Source: JADGRB01 sp036267635
Lineage (GTDB): Bacteria; Myxococcota_A; Polyangia; Fen-1088
Direction of reading: 5' to 3'
Length of the DNA: 64,000 nucleotides
Assembly (NCBI GenBank): GCA_036267635.1
Contig: DATAVR010000108.1
Span: 44,760-108,759, forward strand
Positions 16,082 through 24,537 of the stretch are shown here, piece after piece. A program made the translations under genes and the position numbers. A model generated the notes under the pieces. The model did no database searches, was not told the origin of the DNA, and saw only the letters and a program-made list of their open reading frames with translations. Positions within the stretch are counted from its first letter, which is position 1. The number at the start of each line of letters is the position of its first letter.

Positions 16082-16299
16082 CATAATCAAGCGATTCGCC
16101 CGGGCCATTCCCCGTCCGGGCCGTGAAGGTCGGCGGCCCGACACACCATTAGAAGAGGGCGACCACCGGCACGGGATGGCTCCCGCGACAGAAATCGTGC
16201 GGCCGCGCGAAGTTTTTCGATGAAAAATGATCAAGGCGCGTACCTGGCGGGAATCACCGTAGTCGCTCGCCCCTGAGCGACTCGTTGAGGAGGCCCCCC

Positions 16300-17970
16300 A
16301 TGCGCTCTCGTCGGTTCGGTTCTCTCCTGTTGCCGCTGCTCGTCTCTGTCACTCTGTCCGCCTGCGGATCCGGCGACTCGACCCGAGACACCGGCTCCGG
16401 CGGTAGCGGCACCGGCGGTACGACCGGGACCGGCGGCACCACCGGGAACGGCGGCGCGACCGGCGCTGGCGGCACCACCGGAAACGGCGGCGCGACCGGC
16501 GCTGGCGGCACCACCGGAAACGGCGGCACGACCGGGAACGGCGGCGCGAGCGGAGCTGCAGGAAAGGGCGGAGCCTCGGGGACGGGCGGTACGGCCGGCA
16601 CGACGGGGACTGGCGGCATGGCGGGAGCCGGCGGAAAGGGCGGGGCGGCCGGGATCTCGGGTGCCGGCGGGGCGGCCGGTCATGGCGCGACGGGGGGAGT
16701 GGCGGGCGCGGCTGGCGTCGGGGGAGCGACCGGAACGGGTGGGAACGCCACAGGCGGCAGCGCGGGGGGCAACTCCGGGGGCGCCGGCAGTGGCGGCTTG
16801 ACCTCCTCCGTCGAGGACGACGGCACCGACTGCACCATCGGCACCGTGCCGACGATCGGCACCAAGATCACCTTGCTCCCCGATCCCTTCAAGAAGCTCG
16901 ACGGCACCGAGATGACCATGAAGTCCGAATGGCGCTGCCGGCGGGAAGAGATCCGCAAGACCGCGGAGAAGAACGCTCTCGGCACCAAGCCGCCGAAGCC
17001 GGCGACCGTGACCGGAACCGTCACCAGCACGAAGATCACCGTCAACGTCACCGACGGCGGCAAGAGCAGCAGCTTCTCCGTCACCGTCAGCCTCCCGACA
17101 AGCGGCAAGGCGCCCTATCCGGCAATCATCGAATACACCGGCGTGCCCTTGGACATGGGCACCATCAACAGCGAGGGCGTCGCGATGATCAACTACAACC
17201 CCTACGACGTCGGGGCAGAGGGTCACGGGCACGGCACCAATCAGACGGGCGCCTTCTACAGCGTCTACAGCGGAGGGAGCGGCACGACCGGGCTCCTGGC
17301 AGCGTGGGCCTGGGGCGTCAGCCGCATCATCGACGTCATCGCCGAGTCCGACGGCAGCATCCTCGACGCGAACGCCATCGCGGTGACCGGCTGCTCCCGC
17401 TTTGGCAAGGGGTCGTTCATTGCCGGTGTCCTCGACGAGCGCATCGCACTGACGATGCCGATCGAGTCGGGGACCGACGGCGTGCCGATCTGGCGCGGGA
17501 TCGCCAAGGCCGAAAAGGGCGCCAACGGAAATCCGCCGCAGTCGATGTCGAGCGCTTACGGCGAGCAGCCGTGGTACGCCGACGCGTCCAATGCGATGGA
17601 CAGCGATCCGACGAAGGCGCCGCTCGACACGCACGAGCTGGTGGCCATGGTGGCGCCGCGCGGGCTCTTCATCATGGAGAACCCGTGGATCGGTGAGCTC
17701 GCCTCGAAGTACGGGCACGTCGCCGCGCTCGGGGGCCTGGAGGTGTACAAGGCGCTCGGTGCAGGCGACAACGTCACCTACTGGTCCGACATCCCGACGA
17801 CCGAGGGTGGTCACTGCTCCGCGAGGCCCGAGTGGGTCACCCCGTTGAAGAACAACATCGAGCGGTTCTTGAAGAAGACCGGAACGGCCCCCGGCGTCAT
17901 CAAGGCGTCGTCCATGCAGACCGGCGATCTGTCGACCTGGCGGGACTGGACGACGCCGACACTGAACTAG
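16300..17970 (+). CDS. CE15 glucuronoyl methylesterase lipoprotein
   Basis: ATG 16300 has a strong GAGGAGG site 7 bp upstream. The signal ends in a lipobox (VTLSAC, Cys at about 22). A Gly/Thr/Ala-rich linker fills residues about 30-165. The catalytic part has the CE15 nucleophile motif VTGCSRFGKG with S366, an acid in MPIESGTDG (E389) and the His in EGGHCS (H505). CE15 enzymes cut the ester between lignin alcohols and 4-O-methyl-glucuronic acid on xylan. As a surface lipoprotein it would help separate xylan from lignin. It stands next to no xylanase in this window. The enzyme call is strong; natural substrate is inferred. Confidence 0.9.
   Translation: MRSRRFGSLLLPLLVSVTLSACGSGDSTRDTGSGGSGTGGTTGTGGTTGNGGATGAGGTTGNGGATGAGGTTGNGGTTGNGGASGAAGKGGASGTGGTAGTTGTGGMAGAGGKGGAAGISGAGGAAGHGATGGVAGAAGVGGATGTGGNATGGSAGGNSGGAGSGGLTSSVEDDGTDCTIGTVPTIGTKITLLPDPFKKLDGTEMTMKSEWRCRREEIRKTAEKNALGTKPPKPATVTGTVTSTKITVNVTDGGKSSSFSVTVSLPTSGKAPYPAIIEYTGVPLDMGTINSEGVAMINYNPYDVGAEGHGHGTNQTGAFYSVYSGGSGTTGLLAAWAWGVSRIIDVIAESDGSILDANAIAVTGCSRFGKGSFIAGVLDERIALTMPIESGTDGVPIWRGIAKAEKGANGNPPQSMSSAYGEQPWYADASNAMDSDPTKAPLDTHELVAMVAPRGLFIMENPWIGELASKYGHVAALGGLEVYKALGAGDNVTYWSDIPTTEGGHCSARPEWVTPLKNNIERFLKKTGTAPGVIKASSMQTGDLSTWRDWTTPTLN
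16393..16797 (+). repeat. Gly/Thr/Ala-rich linker repeat in the CE15 gene
   Basis: About 135 codons of GGTTGNGGATGAGG-like repeats, built from imperfect units such as ggcaccaccggaaacggcgg. Nearly identical 30-bp blocks recur at 16440-16520, a sign of slippage or unequal exchange. Confidence 0.85.
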
Positions 17971-17982
17971 CGTTCTCGTCAC

Positions 17983-18054
17983 CGGAAATCGGAGAGAGGT
18001 CTCCGGAAACCGGAAGAGCTCGAGCGGTTACTCTCCGATTTTCGCGAGGTTTTT
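17983..18054 (+). terminator. Long hairpin after the CE15 gene, probable terminator
   Basis: CGGAAATCGGAGAG (17983-17996) pairs with CTCTCCGATTTTCG (18031-18044) with one mismatch, enclosing a loop with a smaller ccggaaaccgg hairpin. Five T follow shortly after. It fits a transcription stop between the CE15 and lamin-tail genes. Confidence 0.45.
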
Positions 18055-18105
18055 GGGTGGCGCCGTCATACGTGTGCTGGCGCACCTATTGCTTCGGGGC
18101 TGGGC

Positions 18106-20664
18106 ATGCGCAACAACCTTTTCCGAAGCATAGTCCTCGCCCTGTTCGTCCTCGTCCTCGGAACGCTCGGATGCGTCTCGCACCAGAGCGACGACGTCGG
18201 GAGCGTGGGCATCGCCCTGCAGCTCGCCTCCGGCCTCTCTCTCAACACCGTCTCCTACAACATCAGCGGACCGGCGGGCTTCACGCGCTCGGGGTCGCTC
18301 GACGTCAGTCAGAGCGGCACGGTTTCGGCCACCATCGGCGGCCTGCCCGCGGGCAGCGGATTCACGATCGTGTTGACGTCGACCGCCACCGACGGAACCA
18401 CCCAGTGCATGGGGTCGGCGCCGTTCTCCGTCACCGCGGGCGCGACGACGAGCGTGACCGTCCATCTTCTTTGCCACGAAGCGGCCAAAACGGGCAGCGT
18501 GCTGGTGAACGAGACGATCAATGTGTGTCCCCTGGTCGACGGCCTGTCCGCCAGCCCCGCCGAGGTGCTGGTGGGCGGCTCGATCGCGCTCACCGGCGCG
18601 GCGCACGACACCGACGGCGCGCCGGCGGCGCTGAGCTACCACTGGACGGCGAGCGCCGGCACGCTCAGCGACGCGAGCGCCCAGAACCCGACCTTCACTT
18701 GCACCGCCGCAGGCTCGGTCACCCTGGCGCTCGCCGTCAGCGACGGCGACTGCGGCGACAGCGCGTCGACGACCGTGACCTGCACCGGCGCCCCGCACGT
18801 CGTCATCAACGAGGTCGAATCGAACGGCGATCCGGTCGGTGACTGGGTGGAGCTGACCAACGCGGGGACCGCCGCGGCCGACATTTCGGGGTGGAAGCTG
18901 CTGGACAACGACGACACACACCCCTTCGTCGTCGTTCCGAACGGCACGACGCTGGCGCCGGGCGGCTTCTACGCGATTTACGTCTTCCAGACCTTCGGCT
19001 TGGGCGCGCCGGACTCGGCGCGGCTCTACGACCCGGCCGGGAACCTGGTGGACTCCTTCAGCTGGACGACGCATGCGGCGGGCACGTACAGCCGTTGCCC
19101 CGACGGCACCGGGCCGTTCATCGACACCACGCCGACGCGCGGCGCGGCCAACGCCTGCGGCGGTGGTGGTGCAGCCGGCGCTGGCGGCGCGACTGGTGCG
19201 GCGGGCGCGACTGGAGCGAGCGGCGCAGCGGGCGCGGGCGGCGCGGCGGGCGCGGGCTCCTCGATCGTCATCAACGAGGTCGAGTCGAACGGCGATCCGG
19301 TCGGCGACTGGGTGGAGCTGACCAACATCGGGACGTCGGCGGCGGACATCTCTGGTTGGAAGCTCCTGGACAACGACGACACCCACGCCTTCGTCGTCGT
19401 TCCCGACGGAACCTCGCTGGCGCCGGGCGGCTTCTATTTCATCTACGTGTTCCAGACGTTCGGCCTGGGCGCGCCCGACATGGCGCGCCTCTTCAACCCG
19501 GCCGGCACGCTGGTCGACTCATACAGCTGGACGACCCACGCCGTGGGGACGTACGGCCGTTGCCCCGACGGGACTGGTCCGTTCGTCGACTCGACGCCGA
19601 CGCAGGGCGCGCCCAACGCCTGCGGCGGCGGCGCCGGCGGAGCGGCCGGCGCCGGTGGAGCGGCCGGCGCGGGCGGGAGCGGCGGCCTGGCGGCCAACGA
19701 GTTCCCCTGGCCCGGCACCGACACGGTGATCACCGTCGACGATGCCGGCGAGTTCGCCTCGAACCTCTCCGGGCTCAGCTACCAGCCGGCGACCCGCACC
19801 GATCCTGCGGTGTTGTGGGGGATCCAGAACGGGCCGTCCAAGCTCTATCGCCTCCTCTGGAACGGCACGACCTGGGAGTCGGATCCGGCCAACAGCTGGG
19901 GCGCCGGCAAGACGATCCACTACCTCGACGGCACGGGCGATCCCGACTCGGAGGGGGTCAGCAAAGCCGAGCTCGCCGACTCGTCGATCTACGTGTCGAC
20001 AGAGCGCGACAACGACAACAACCAGGTCAACCGCTTCAGCGTCCTGCGCTACGACACGAACGCGTCCGGCACCGATCTCACCGCCCAGAACGACTGGGAG
20101 CTGACCGCCGACCTGCCGGCCATGGGCATCAACCTCGGGCTCGAGGCCATCACCTATGTTCCGGACACGGCGCTCGTCGCGGGAGGTTTCTTCGACGAAG
20201 CGACCAACGCCACCTACAACCCGTCGAGCTACCCGAACCACGGTACGGGCATCTTTTTCGTGGGCCTCGAATCGAACGGCGTCATCTACGGTTACGCGCT
20301 CAATCACGCCGACAACACGTTCACCCGCGTCGCCACCTTCGCGAGCGGTCAGGTCTCGATCATGGACCTCTCGTACGACCGCGAGGTCGGCTACCTCTGG
20401 GCCCAGTGCGACAACACCTGCGGCAACAAGGCGACGGTCTTCCGTCTCGACGTGACACCGGCCTCGCCCACCGCGGGACATTTCGAAGTGGGGAGCGTCT
20501 TCGATCGCCCCGACTCGTTGCCGGACTCGAACTTCGAGGGGATCGGCATCGCGCCCGAGGCCGAGTGCGTGGCCGGCCAGAAGCACTTCTTCTGGTCCGA
20601 TGACAGCGCTCTCGACATGCACTCGATTCGCCGCGGCTCGATCCCCTGCGGAGTCTTCTTCTAG
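18106..20664 (+). CDS. Lipoprotein with two lamin-tail domains and a C-terminal propeller-like domain
   Basis: ATG 18106 begins a lipoprotein signal (LALFVLVLGTLGC). An Ig/PKD-like stretch follows (ALSYHWTASAGTLSDASAQNPTFTC, about 170-230). Two lamin-tail (LTD) domains come next, each starting VVINEVESNGDPVGDWVELTN and running about 110 residues, separated by a Gly/Ala-rich linker. The C-terminal 330 residues (from NEFPWPG) look like a six-bladed esterase/SdiA-regulated propeller: LSGLSYQPATRTDPAVLWGI, YVSTERDNDNNQVNRFSVLRYD, SIMDLSYDREVGYLWAQCD. LTD domains in bacteria occur on secreted nucleases, phosphatases and adhesive proteins. Function here is unknown; the C-terminal domain may bind or hydrolyse extracellular material. 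Confidence 0.85.
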   Translation: MRNNLFRSIVLALFVLVLGTLGCVSHQSDDVGSVGIALQLASGLSLNTVSYNISGPAGFTRSGSLDVSQSGTVSATIGGLPAGSGFTIVLTSTATDGTTQCMGSAPFSVTAGATTSVTVHLLCHEAAKTGSVLVNETINVCPLVDGLSASPAEVLVGGSIALTGAAHDTDGAPAALSYHWTASAGTLSDASAQNPTFTCTAAGSVTLALAVSDGDCGDSASTTVTCTGAPHVVINEVESNGDPVGDWVELTNAGTAAADISGWKLLDNDDTHPFVVVPNGTTLAPGGFYAIYVFQTFGLGAPDSARLYDPAGNLVDSFSWTTHAAGTYSRCPDGTGPFIDTTPTRGAANACGGGGAAGAGGATGAAGATGASGAAGAGGAAGAGSSIVINEVESNGDPVGDWVELTNIGTSAADISGWKLLDNDDTHAFVVVPDGTSLAPGGFYFIYVFQTFGLGAPDMARLFNPAGTLVDSYSWTTHAVGTYGRCPDGTGPFVDSTPTQGAPNACGGGAGGAAGAGGAAGAGGSGGLAANEFPWPGTDTVITVDDAGEFASNLSGLSYQPATRTDPAVLWGIQNGPSKLYRLLWNGTTWESDPANSWGAGKTIHYLDGTGDPDSEGVSKAELADSSIYVSTERDNDNNQVNRFSVLRYDTNASGTDLTAQNDWELTADLPAMGINLGLEAITYVPDTALVAGGFFDEATNATYNPSSYPNHGTGIFFVGLESNGVIYGYALNHADNTFTRVATFASGQVSIMDLSYDREVGYLWAQCDNTCGNKATVFRLDVTPASPTAGHFEVGSVFDRPDSLPDSNFEGIGIAPEAECVAGQKHFFWSDDSALDMHSIRRGSIPCGVFF
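18799..19625 (+). repeat. Internal duplication of the lamin-tail domain
   Basis: The stretches 18799-19158 and 19264-19625 encode nearly the same 120 residues, including the trailing GTYxRCPDGTGPF and NACGGG. DNA similarity by eye is high, mostly third-position differences, indicating fairly recent duplication or gene conversion. Confidence 0.85.
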
Positions 20665-20800
20665 CCAACCATCCCCGTCGAGTCGAGAAGCTCCCGCCGC
20701 AGCTCCTCCGCGGAGGAGCCTGTTCACGGGTCGCTTTCCCCTCGTCGAGGTTGCCAATCTCGATCGGAGAGGCACCGTGACAGTGAAAGGCGGTGTCGCG

Positions 20801-21085
20801 ATGGGGTTGATCTGGACCTTGATCGTCGGGTTGGTGGCGGGCGCGCTGGCGAAGCTGGCCATGCCTGGCAAGGACCCGGGCGGTATCGGAGTCACGATGG
20901 CGCTCGGCGTAGGTGGCTCGCTGCTGGCGAACTTCGTCGGCAGAGCGCTGCACCTCTACGGAAATGGCGCGCGGCCCGGAATCATCATGTCGGCGATAGG
21001 CGCCTTCGTGCTGCTGGCGATCTACCGGGTGGTCCTGCGCCGGCGAGAGTCGACTCACGCCCACGGGCCGACGATCCGCACGTGA
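20801..21085 (+). CDS. GlsB/YeaQ/YmgE-type small membrane protein
   Basis: The 94-residue protein starts at ATG 20801 with AAAGG about 10 bp before it. It shows the family outline: an N-terminal helix (LIWTLIVGLVAGALAKLAMPG), the conserved PGKDPGGIGVTMALGVGGSLLANFVG segment and a third helix (IIMSAIGAFVLLAIYRVVLRRR). Known as transglycosylase-associated proteins, these are small stress-linked inner-membrane proteins without a proven activity. The upstream in-frame sequence is non-coding in texture, so the longer frame was not used. Confidence 0.85.
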   Translation: MGLIWTLIVGLVAGALAKLAMPGKDPGGIGVTMALGVGGSLLANFVGRALHLYGNGARPGIIMSAIGAFVLLAIYRVVLRRRESTHAHGPTIRT

Positions 21086-21155
21086 GCGCGCGGCTCGGGT
21101 GGGGTTCGCGGCCGGCGGCGATGGCGTCCGCGGACAGAGCCAAGTACCGTGAGGC

Positions 21156-21821
21156 GTGACGCCGGCGCTGGTTCTCTTCGATCTCGACGGTACGCTGGTC
21201 GATACCGCGCCGGATATCGCCCGGGCGCTGGGCGTCGCGCTCGGGGGGACCGGCCTGCCGCCGTTGCCGCTCGACGCCGTCAAACGAATGGTCGGCGACG
21301 GCGCGCGGGTGCTGATCCAGCGCGCGCTCGGGACCGCTCATCAGGACGGCGCGCTGGAGGAGATGGCGTTCGCCCGCTTCCTGGCGAGCTATCGCGACAA
21401 CGTCTGCCTCGATTCGCGGCTCTACCCGGGCGTCGTCGAGGGGCTGGCGGCGTTGCGCAGCGACGGCGCGGCGCTGGCGGTGGTGACCAACAAGCCCGGC
21501 GACCTCGCCCGTACGCTGCTCGAGGGCCTGGGGATCGCCGCGTCTTTCGAGGCGATCATCGGTGACGGCGACGGGTTCCCCCGCAAGCCCGATCCGGCGG
21601 CGGCGCTGTCGGTCCTGGCCCAGGTGGGCGCGTCGCTTGCCCGCGCCGTCATGGTCGGGGACGGACTCCCCGACATACGCCTCGCACGCGCGCTCGGTGT
21701 CAACGCCGTCGCCGCCACCTGGGGCTACGTTCCTGCCGCCGCGCTCGCCGATGAAAGGCCGGCCTTTCTCGCCGGCTCGTTTCAGCAGGCGATCTCGATC
21801 ATTCGCCCGCTGATTGCCTAG
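21156..21821 (+). CDS. gph: HAD phosphatase, phosphoglycolate phosphatase type
   Basis: A 221-residue HAD subfamily I protein: FDLDGTLVDTAPDI at about 8-21 (nucleophile D9, acid/base D11), VVTNKPG (motif 2, Thr), FPRKPDP (motif 3 Lys) and VMVGDGLPDI (motif 4 Asp pair). The cap insert after motif 1 and the DTAPDI sequence fit Gph, which removes phosphate from 2-phosphoglycolate formed in DNA repair. Start GTG 21156 gives MTPALVLFDLDGT. Its stop overlaps the end of the opposite yehS gene by four bases. Related HAD specificities such as pyrophosphatase PpaX cannot be excluded. Confidence 0.85.
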   Translation: MTPALVLFDLDGTLVDTAPDIARALGVALGGTGLPPLPLDAVKRMVGDGARVLIQRALGTAHQDGALEEMAFARFLASYRDNVCLDSRLYPGVVEGLAALRSDGAALAVVTNKPGDLARTLLEGLGIAASFEAIIGDGDGFPRKPDPAAALSVLAQVGASLARAVMVGDGLPDIRLARALGVNAVAATWGYVPAAALADERPAFLAGSFQQAISIIRPLIA

Positions 21822-22267
21822 CTGGTGAGGCCTCGCAAGAGGTGCCGCAGGAGCTGATCGCCACAGGGGCGATAGTTCCGGTGGTCGGGTCGGCGAAACA
21901 GCGCGCTCAGCTCCCCCTTCGACACCGTCAGGCCGGTCCGCTGCAAAAGCGCGATGAGGTCGTCGTCCTTGAGCTCGAACGCGACCCGGACCTTCTTGAG
22001 GACGGTGTTGTTGGTGACCGGAAGCTCCAGAGCTTGGGGCGGTCGCCCCTCGTCCTTGCCGCGTTTGTAGACGACCAGGCCGTTGAGGAAGTGCGCCATC
22101 GCCTTGTCGCCGCAAGCCTGGTAGCCGTCGTCATCTTCGGTCTTGAGGAACGCCACGACCTCGTCCCTGCCGATCTCGCGGTCACCGAGCCGGAAGATGT
22201 CGGCCAGCGTCGCGTCGCCGACGTTCAACAGGTAGCGGAGGCTTCGCAGGACGTCGTTGTGGGTCAT
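21818..22267 (-). CDS. yehS: DUF1456 protein, YehS-like
   Basis: A 149-residue protein with two copies of an approximately 65-residue helical unit, as in YehS: MTHNDVLRSLRYLLNVGDATLADIF and later TNNTVLKKVRVAFELKDDDLIALL, each followed by a RP/ACGDQ-type block (GYQACGDKAMAHFLNGL, NYRPCGDQLLRHLLRGL). Function unknown, cytoplasmic. The start lies 6 bp after the dbpA stop, so the two form an operon. Confidence 0.9.
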   Translation of the reverse strand: MTHNDVLRSLRYLLNVGDATLADIFRLGDREIGRDEVVAFLKTEDDDGYQACGDKAMAHFLNGLVVYKRGKDEGRPPQALELPVTNNTVLKKVRVAFELKDDDLIALLQRTGLTVSKGELSALFRRPDHRNYRPCGDQLLRHLLRGLTS

Positions 22268-22273
22268 GAGCGG

Positions 22274-23689
22274 CTAGCGCGCCAGGCCCACCTTGAACTT
22301 CTTGCCCTTGATGCGGCCGGCGCCCAGCCGCGCGATCGCCCGATTCGCGCTCCCCTTGGCGATCGCCACGTAGGAGAACCGATCGTGAATCTCGATCTTG
22401 CCGACCTCGCTCCCCGGCAGTCCGCCCGCCTCGCCGGTGAGCGCCCCCAGGATGTCGCCTGGGCGCAGCTTGTCCTTACGTCCGCCCGAGATGTACAGCG
22501 TCTCCATCGTCGCGTCGGCCTGAACAGCCGGCGTGGAGACGGGCACCTCGGTTTGCGCCCGACGCTCGAGCGGTGCTCCGATCGCGGCCTCGATCGCCTT
22601 CACCTTGGCGCGATCCTGCGGTCCGACCAGCGACACCGCGGTCCCGGGCTTGCCCGCGCGGCCGGTGCGACCGATGCGATGCACGTAGATCTCCGGCTGA
22701 AACGGCAGCTCGTAGTTCACCACCAGATCCAGCCCCTCGATGTCGAGGCCGCGGGCGGCCACGTCGGTCGCCACCAGCACGCGAATGCTGTGATTGCGAA
22801 ATTTCGCCATCACGAAGTCGCGTTCTTTCTGTTCGAGGCCTCCGTGCAGGCTGGCGCTGCTGACCCCGGCCGCGCCGAGCGCCTGCTCGATGCGGGCGAC
22901 CGTCGCCTTGAAATTACAGAACACGATGGCCGACTCGGGCGGGCTGGTCCGCAGCACCGCCAGCAGGGTGTCGAGGCGGCGGCCGTCATCGACGAGGTAG
23001 CCGAGCTGGCGCAGCAGCGTCTTGGGCCCCTCCGATTCGGCCACGGTCAGGCGCTCGGGATTCTGTTGGTGCGCCTTGGTCATCGCGTCGATCGATCGGG
23101 GGAAGGTGGCTGAAAAGAAGACGGTCTGCCGCGGTGTCGGCGCGCCGCTCAGGACCTTCTCCATCTCTTCGCCGAAGCCCATGTCCAGCATGCGGTCAGC
23201 CTCGTCGACGACGATGGTGGCCACGCCGCTCAGATCCAGCGAGCCGCGCACGAGGTGGTCGAGCACGCGGCCCGGCGTTCCGACCACCACGTGCACGCCC
23301 AGCTGCAGCGCCGCCAGCTGCGGTTTCATCGGTTGTCCGCCCGAGAGGATCGAGACGACGAGATCCGCTTCCCGCCGTCCCAGCTTGCGGAAGTCACGCG
23401 CCACCTGCGCGCAGAGCTCGCGCGTGGGACAGAGGATCAGGGCCTGCGGATGGCGTTTGCCCCGCTTCAGCTTCTGCAAGATCGCCAGGGCGAAGGCGGC
23501 CGTCTTCCCGCTGCCGGTGGTCGACTGTCCGATCAGGTCCCGGCCCGCCAGCAAGAGGGGAATGGCGCGCGCCTGAACCGGCGTCGGCGCGATGAAGCCC
23601 AGCTCGGCCACCACCTGACAGAGGGTGGGGGAGAGGCCGAGCGCGGCGAACCCGCCGTCAGCCGGGGGTGGAGGCGCCGCGTGGTTCAT
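22274..23689 (-). CDS. dbpA: DEAD-box RNA helicase DbpA
   Basis: Start ATG 23689 gives 471 residues. All helicase motifs are present in order: a Q motif (GFIAPTPVQARAIP), TTGSGKTA (I), PTRELCAQV (Ia), TPGRVLDH (Ib), DEADRMLD (II), FSATFP (III), CNFKATV (IV region), TDVAARGLD (V) and HRIGRTGRAG (VI). The C-terminal 75 residues (TLYISGGRKDKLRPGDILGALTG ... YVAIAKGSANRAIARLGAGRIKGKKFKVGLAR) are the DbpA RNA-binding domain that targets hairpin 92 of 23S rRNA. It assists 50S assembly in the cytoplasm. Longer frame upstream to 23734 is not needed. Confidence 0.95.
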   Translation of the reverse strand: MNHAAPPPPADGGFAALGLSPTLCQVVAELGFIAPTPVQARAIPLLLAGRDLIGQSTTGSGKTAAFALAILQKLKRGKRHPQALILCPTRELCAQVARDFRKLGRREADLVVSILSGGQPMKPQLAALQLGVHVVVGTPGRVLDHLVRGSLDLSGVATIVVDEADRMLDMGFGEEMEKVLSGAPTPRQTVFFSATFPRSIDAMTKAHQQNPERLTVAESEGPKTLLRQLGYLVDDGRRLDTLLAVLRTSPPESAIVFCNFKATVARIEQALGAAGVSSASLHGGLEQKERDFVMAKFRNHSIRVLVATDVAARGLDIEGLDLVVNYELPFQPEIYVHRIGRTGRAGKPGTAVSLVGPQDRAKVKAIEAAIGAPLERRAQTEVPVSTPAVQADATMETLYISGGRKDKLRPGDILGALTGEAGGLPGSEVGKIEIHDRFSYVAIAKGSANRAIARLGAGRIKGKKFKVGLAR

Positions 23690-23868
23690 CGTGATGGACG
23701 GCTGATAGCAACTGCGCAGAAAAAGTCCACGCATTTACGGCAGGGCCCGGACCGCGGCTCGCCAAGCGTCACCTGATTCGGGCCCGAAGGCCTACGGGAT
23801 CTGGCGTGGCGCTGCAGATTCGACAGCGAGCACCAGGTCGTTGCGGAGCGACGGCGAGGAGCGATGGC

Positions 23869-24537
23869 ATGAAGCTGAGGCATCGAATGACCTTGATGGC
23901 GGCGGCGATCGCCATGGTCGTTGGCCCTGCGACGGCCGAAGCCGCCACCGCCGATCCGAACGGCGCGCCCGCCACCGGAGAGAATCAGCCGTCGCCGGGA
24001 ATGCCGGTCAGCAGGATGGGCCTGGCGATCCTGGCGGGAGGCGGGGTGACCGACTTTACCCAGGGGAACATGCGGGACCAGACGGGCGTCGGCGGCTTTT
24101 GGGACATTCGGGCGCTGTTCGCGACGCGCCGTCGGATCGGTTTCGAAATGTCGTACATCGGCGGCGCCAACTCGCTCCAGGGGCTCGGGTTGTCGGGCAG
24201 CAGCAAGCTCGTGCGCAACGGCGTCGAGGGGGTGCTCCGCGCGCAAGCGCCGCTCCGCCACCAGGGCTCGCTGCTCGAGCCGTATGTTTTCGGCGGCGTT
24301 GGCTGGAATGGCTACCGGGTCACCAACGTCAACTCGGACGTCGCGAGCGTCACGGCGAGCAACGACAACACGGTGTCGCTGCCGCTCGGCCTCGGATTCA
24401 TGGCTGGCTACAAGGGTCTCGTCGGCGACCTGCGATACACCTACCGTCCGACCTTCCGTCAGACGATCCTCGCCGGCCAAGGGTCGAACGGCCTCACCAA
24501 CTGGGACGCAGGCGCGATGATCGGCTTCGAGTTCTAG
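23869..24537 (+). CDS. Outer-membrane beta-barrel protein
   Basis: ATG 23869 (AGGAG about 8 bp upstream) starts a 222-residue protein with a signal peptide ending AEA-ATA. The mature part alternates hydrophobic and polar residues (RIGFEMSYIGGANSLQG, LLEPYVFGGVGWNGYRVTNV, LPLGLGFMAGYKGLVGDLRYTYRP) and ends in GFEF. The terminal Phe and strand pattern mark an eight-strand OmpA-like barrel. No known substrate. Stops of this gene and the opposite DUF3943 gene overlap by four bases. Confidence 0.8.
   Translation: MKLRHRMTLMAAAIAMVVGPATAEAATADPNGAPATGENQPSPGMPVSRMGLAILAGGGVTDFTQGNMRDQTGVGGFWDIRALFATRRRIGFEMSYIGGANSLQGLGLSGSSKLVRNGVEGVLRAQAPLRHQGSLLEPYVFGGVGWNGYRVTNVNSDVASVTASNDNTVSLPLGLGFMAGYKGLVGDLRYTYRPTFRQTILAGQGSNGLTNWDAGAMIGFEF

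Noticed and set aside
16231..17982. 583-codon minus frame over the CE15 gene
   Set aside because: Arg/Gly-rich shadow; the CE15 catalytic motifs are on the plus strand.
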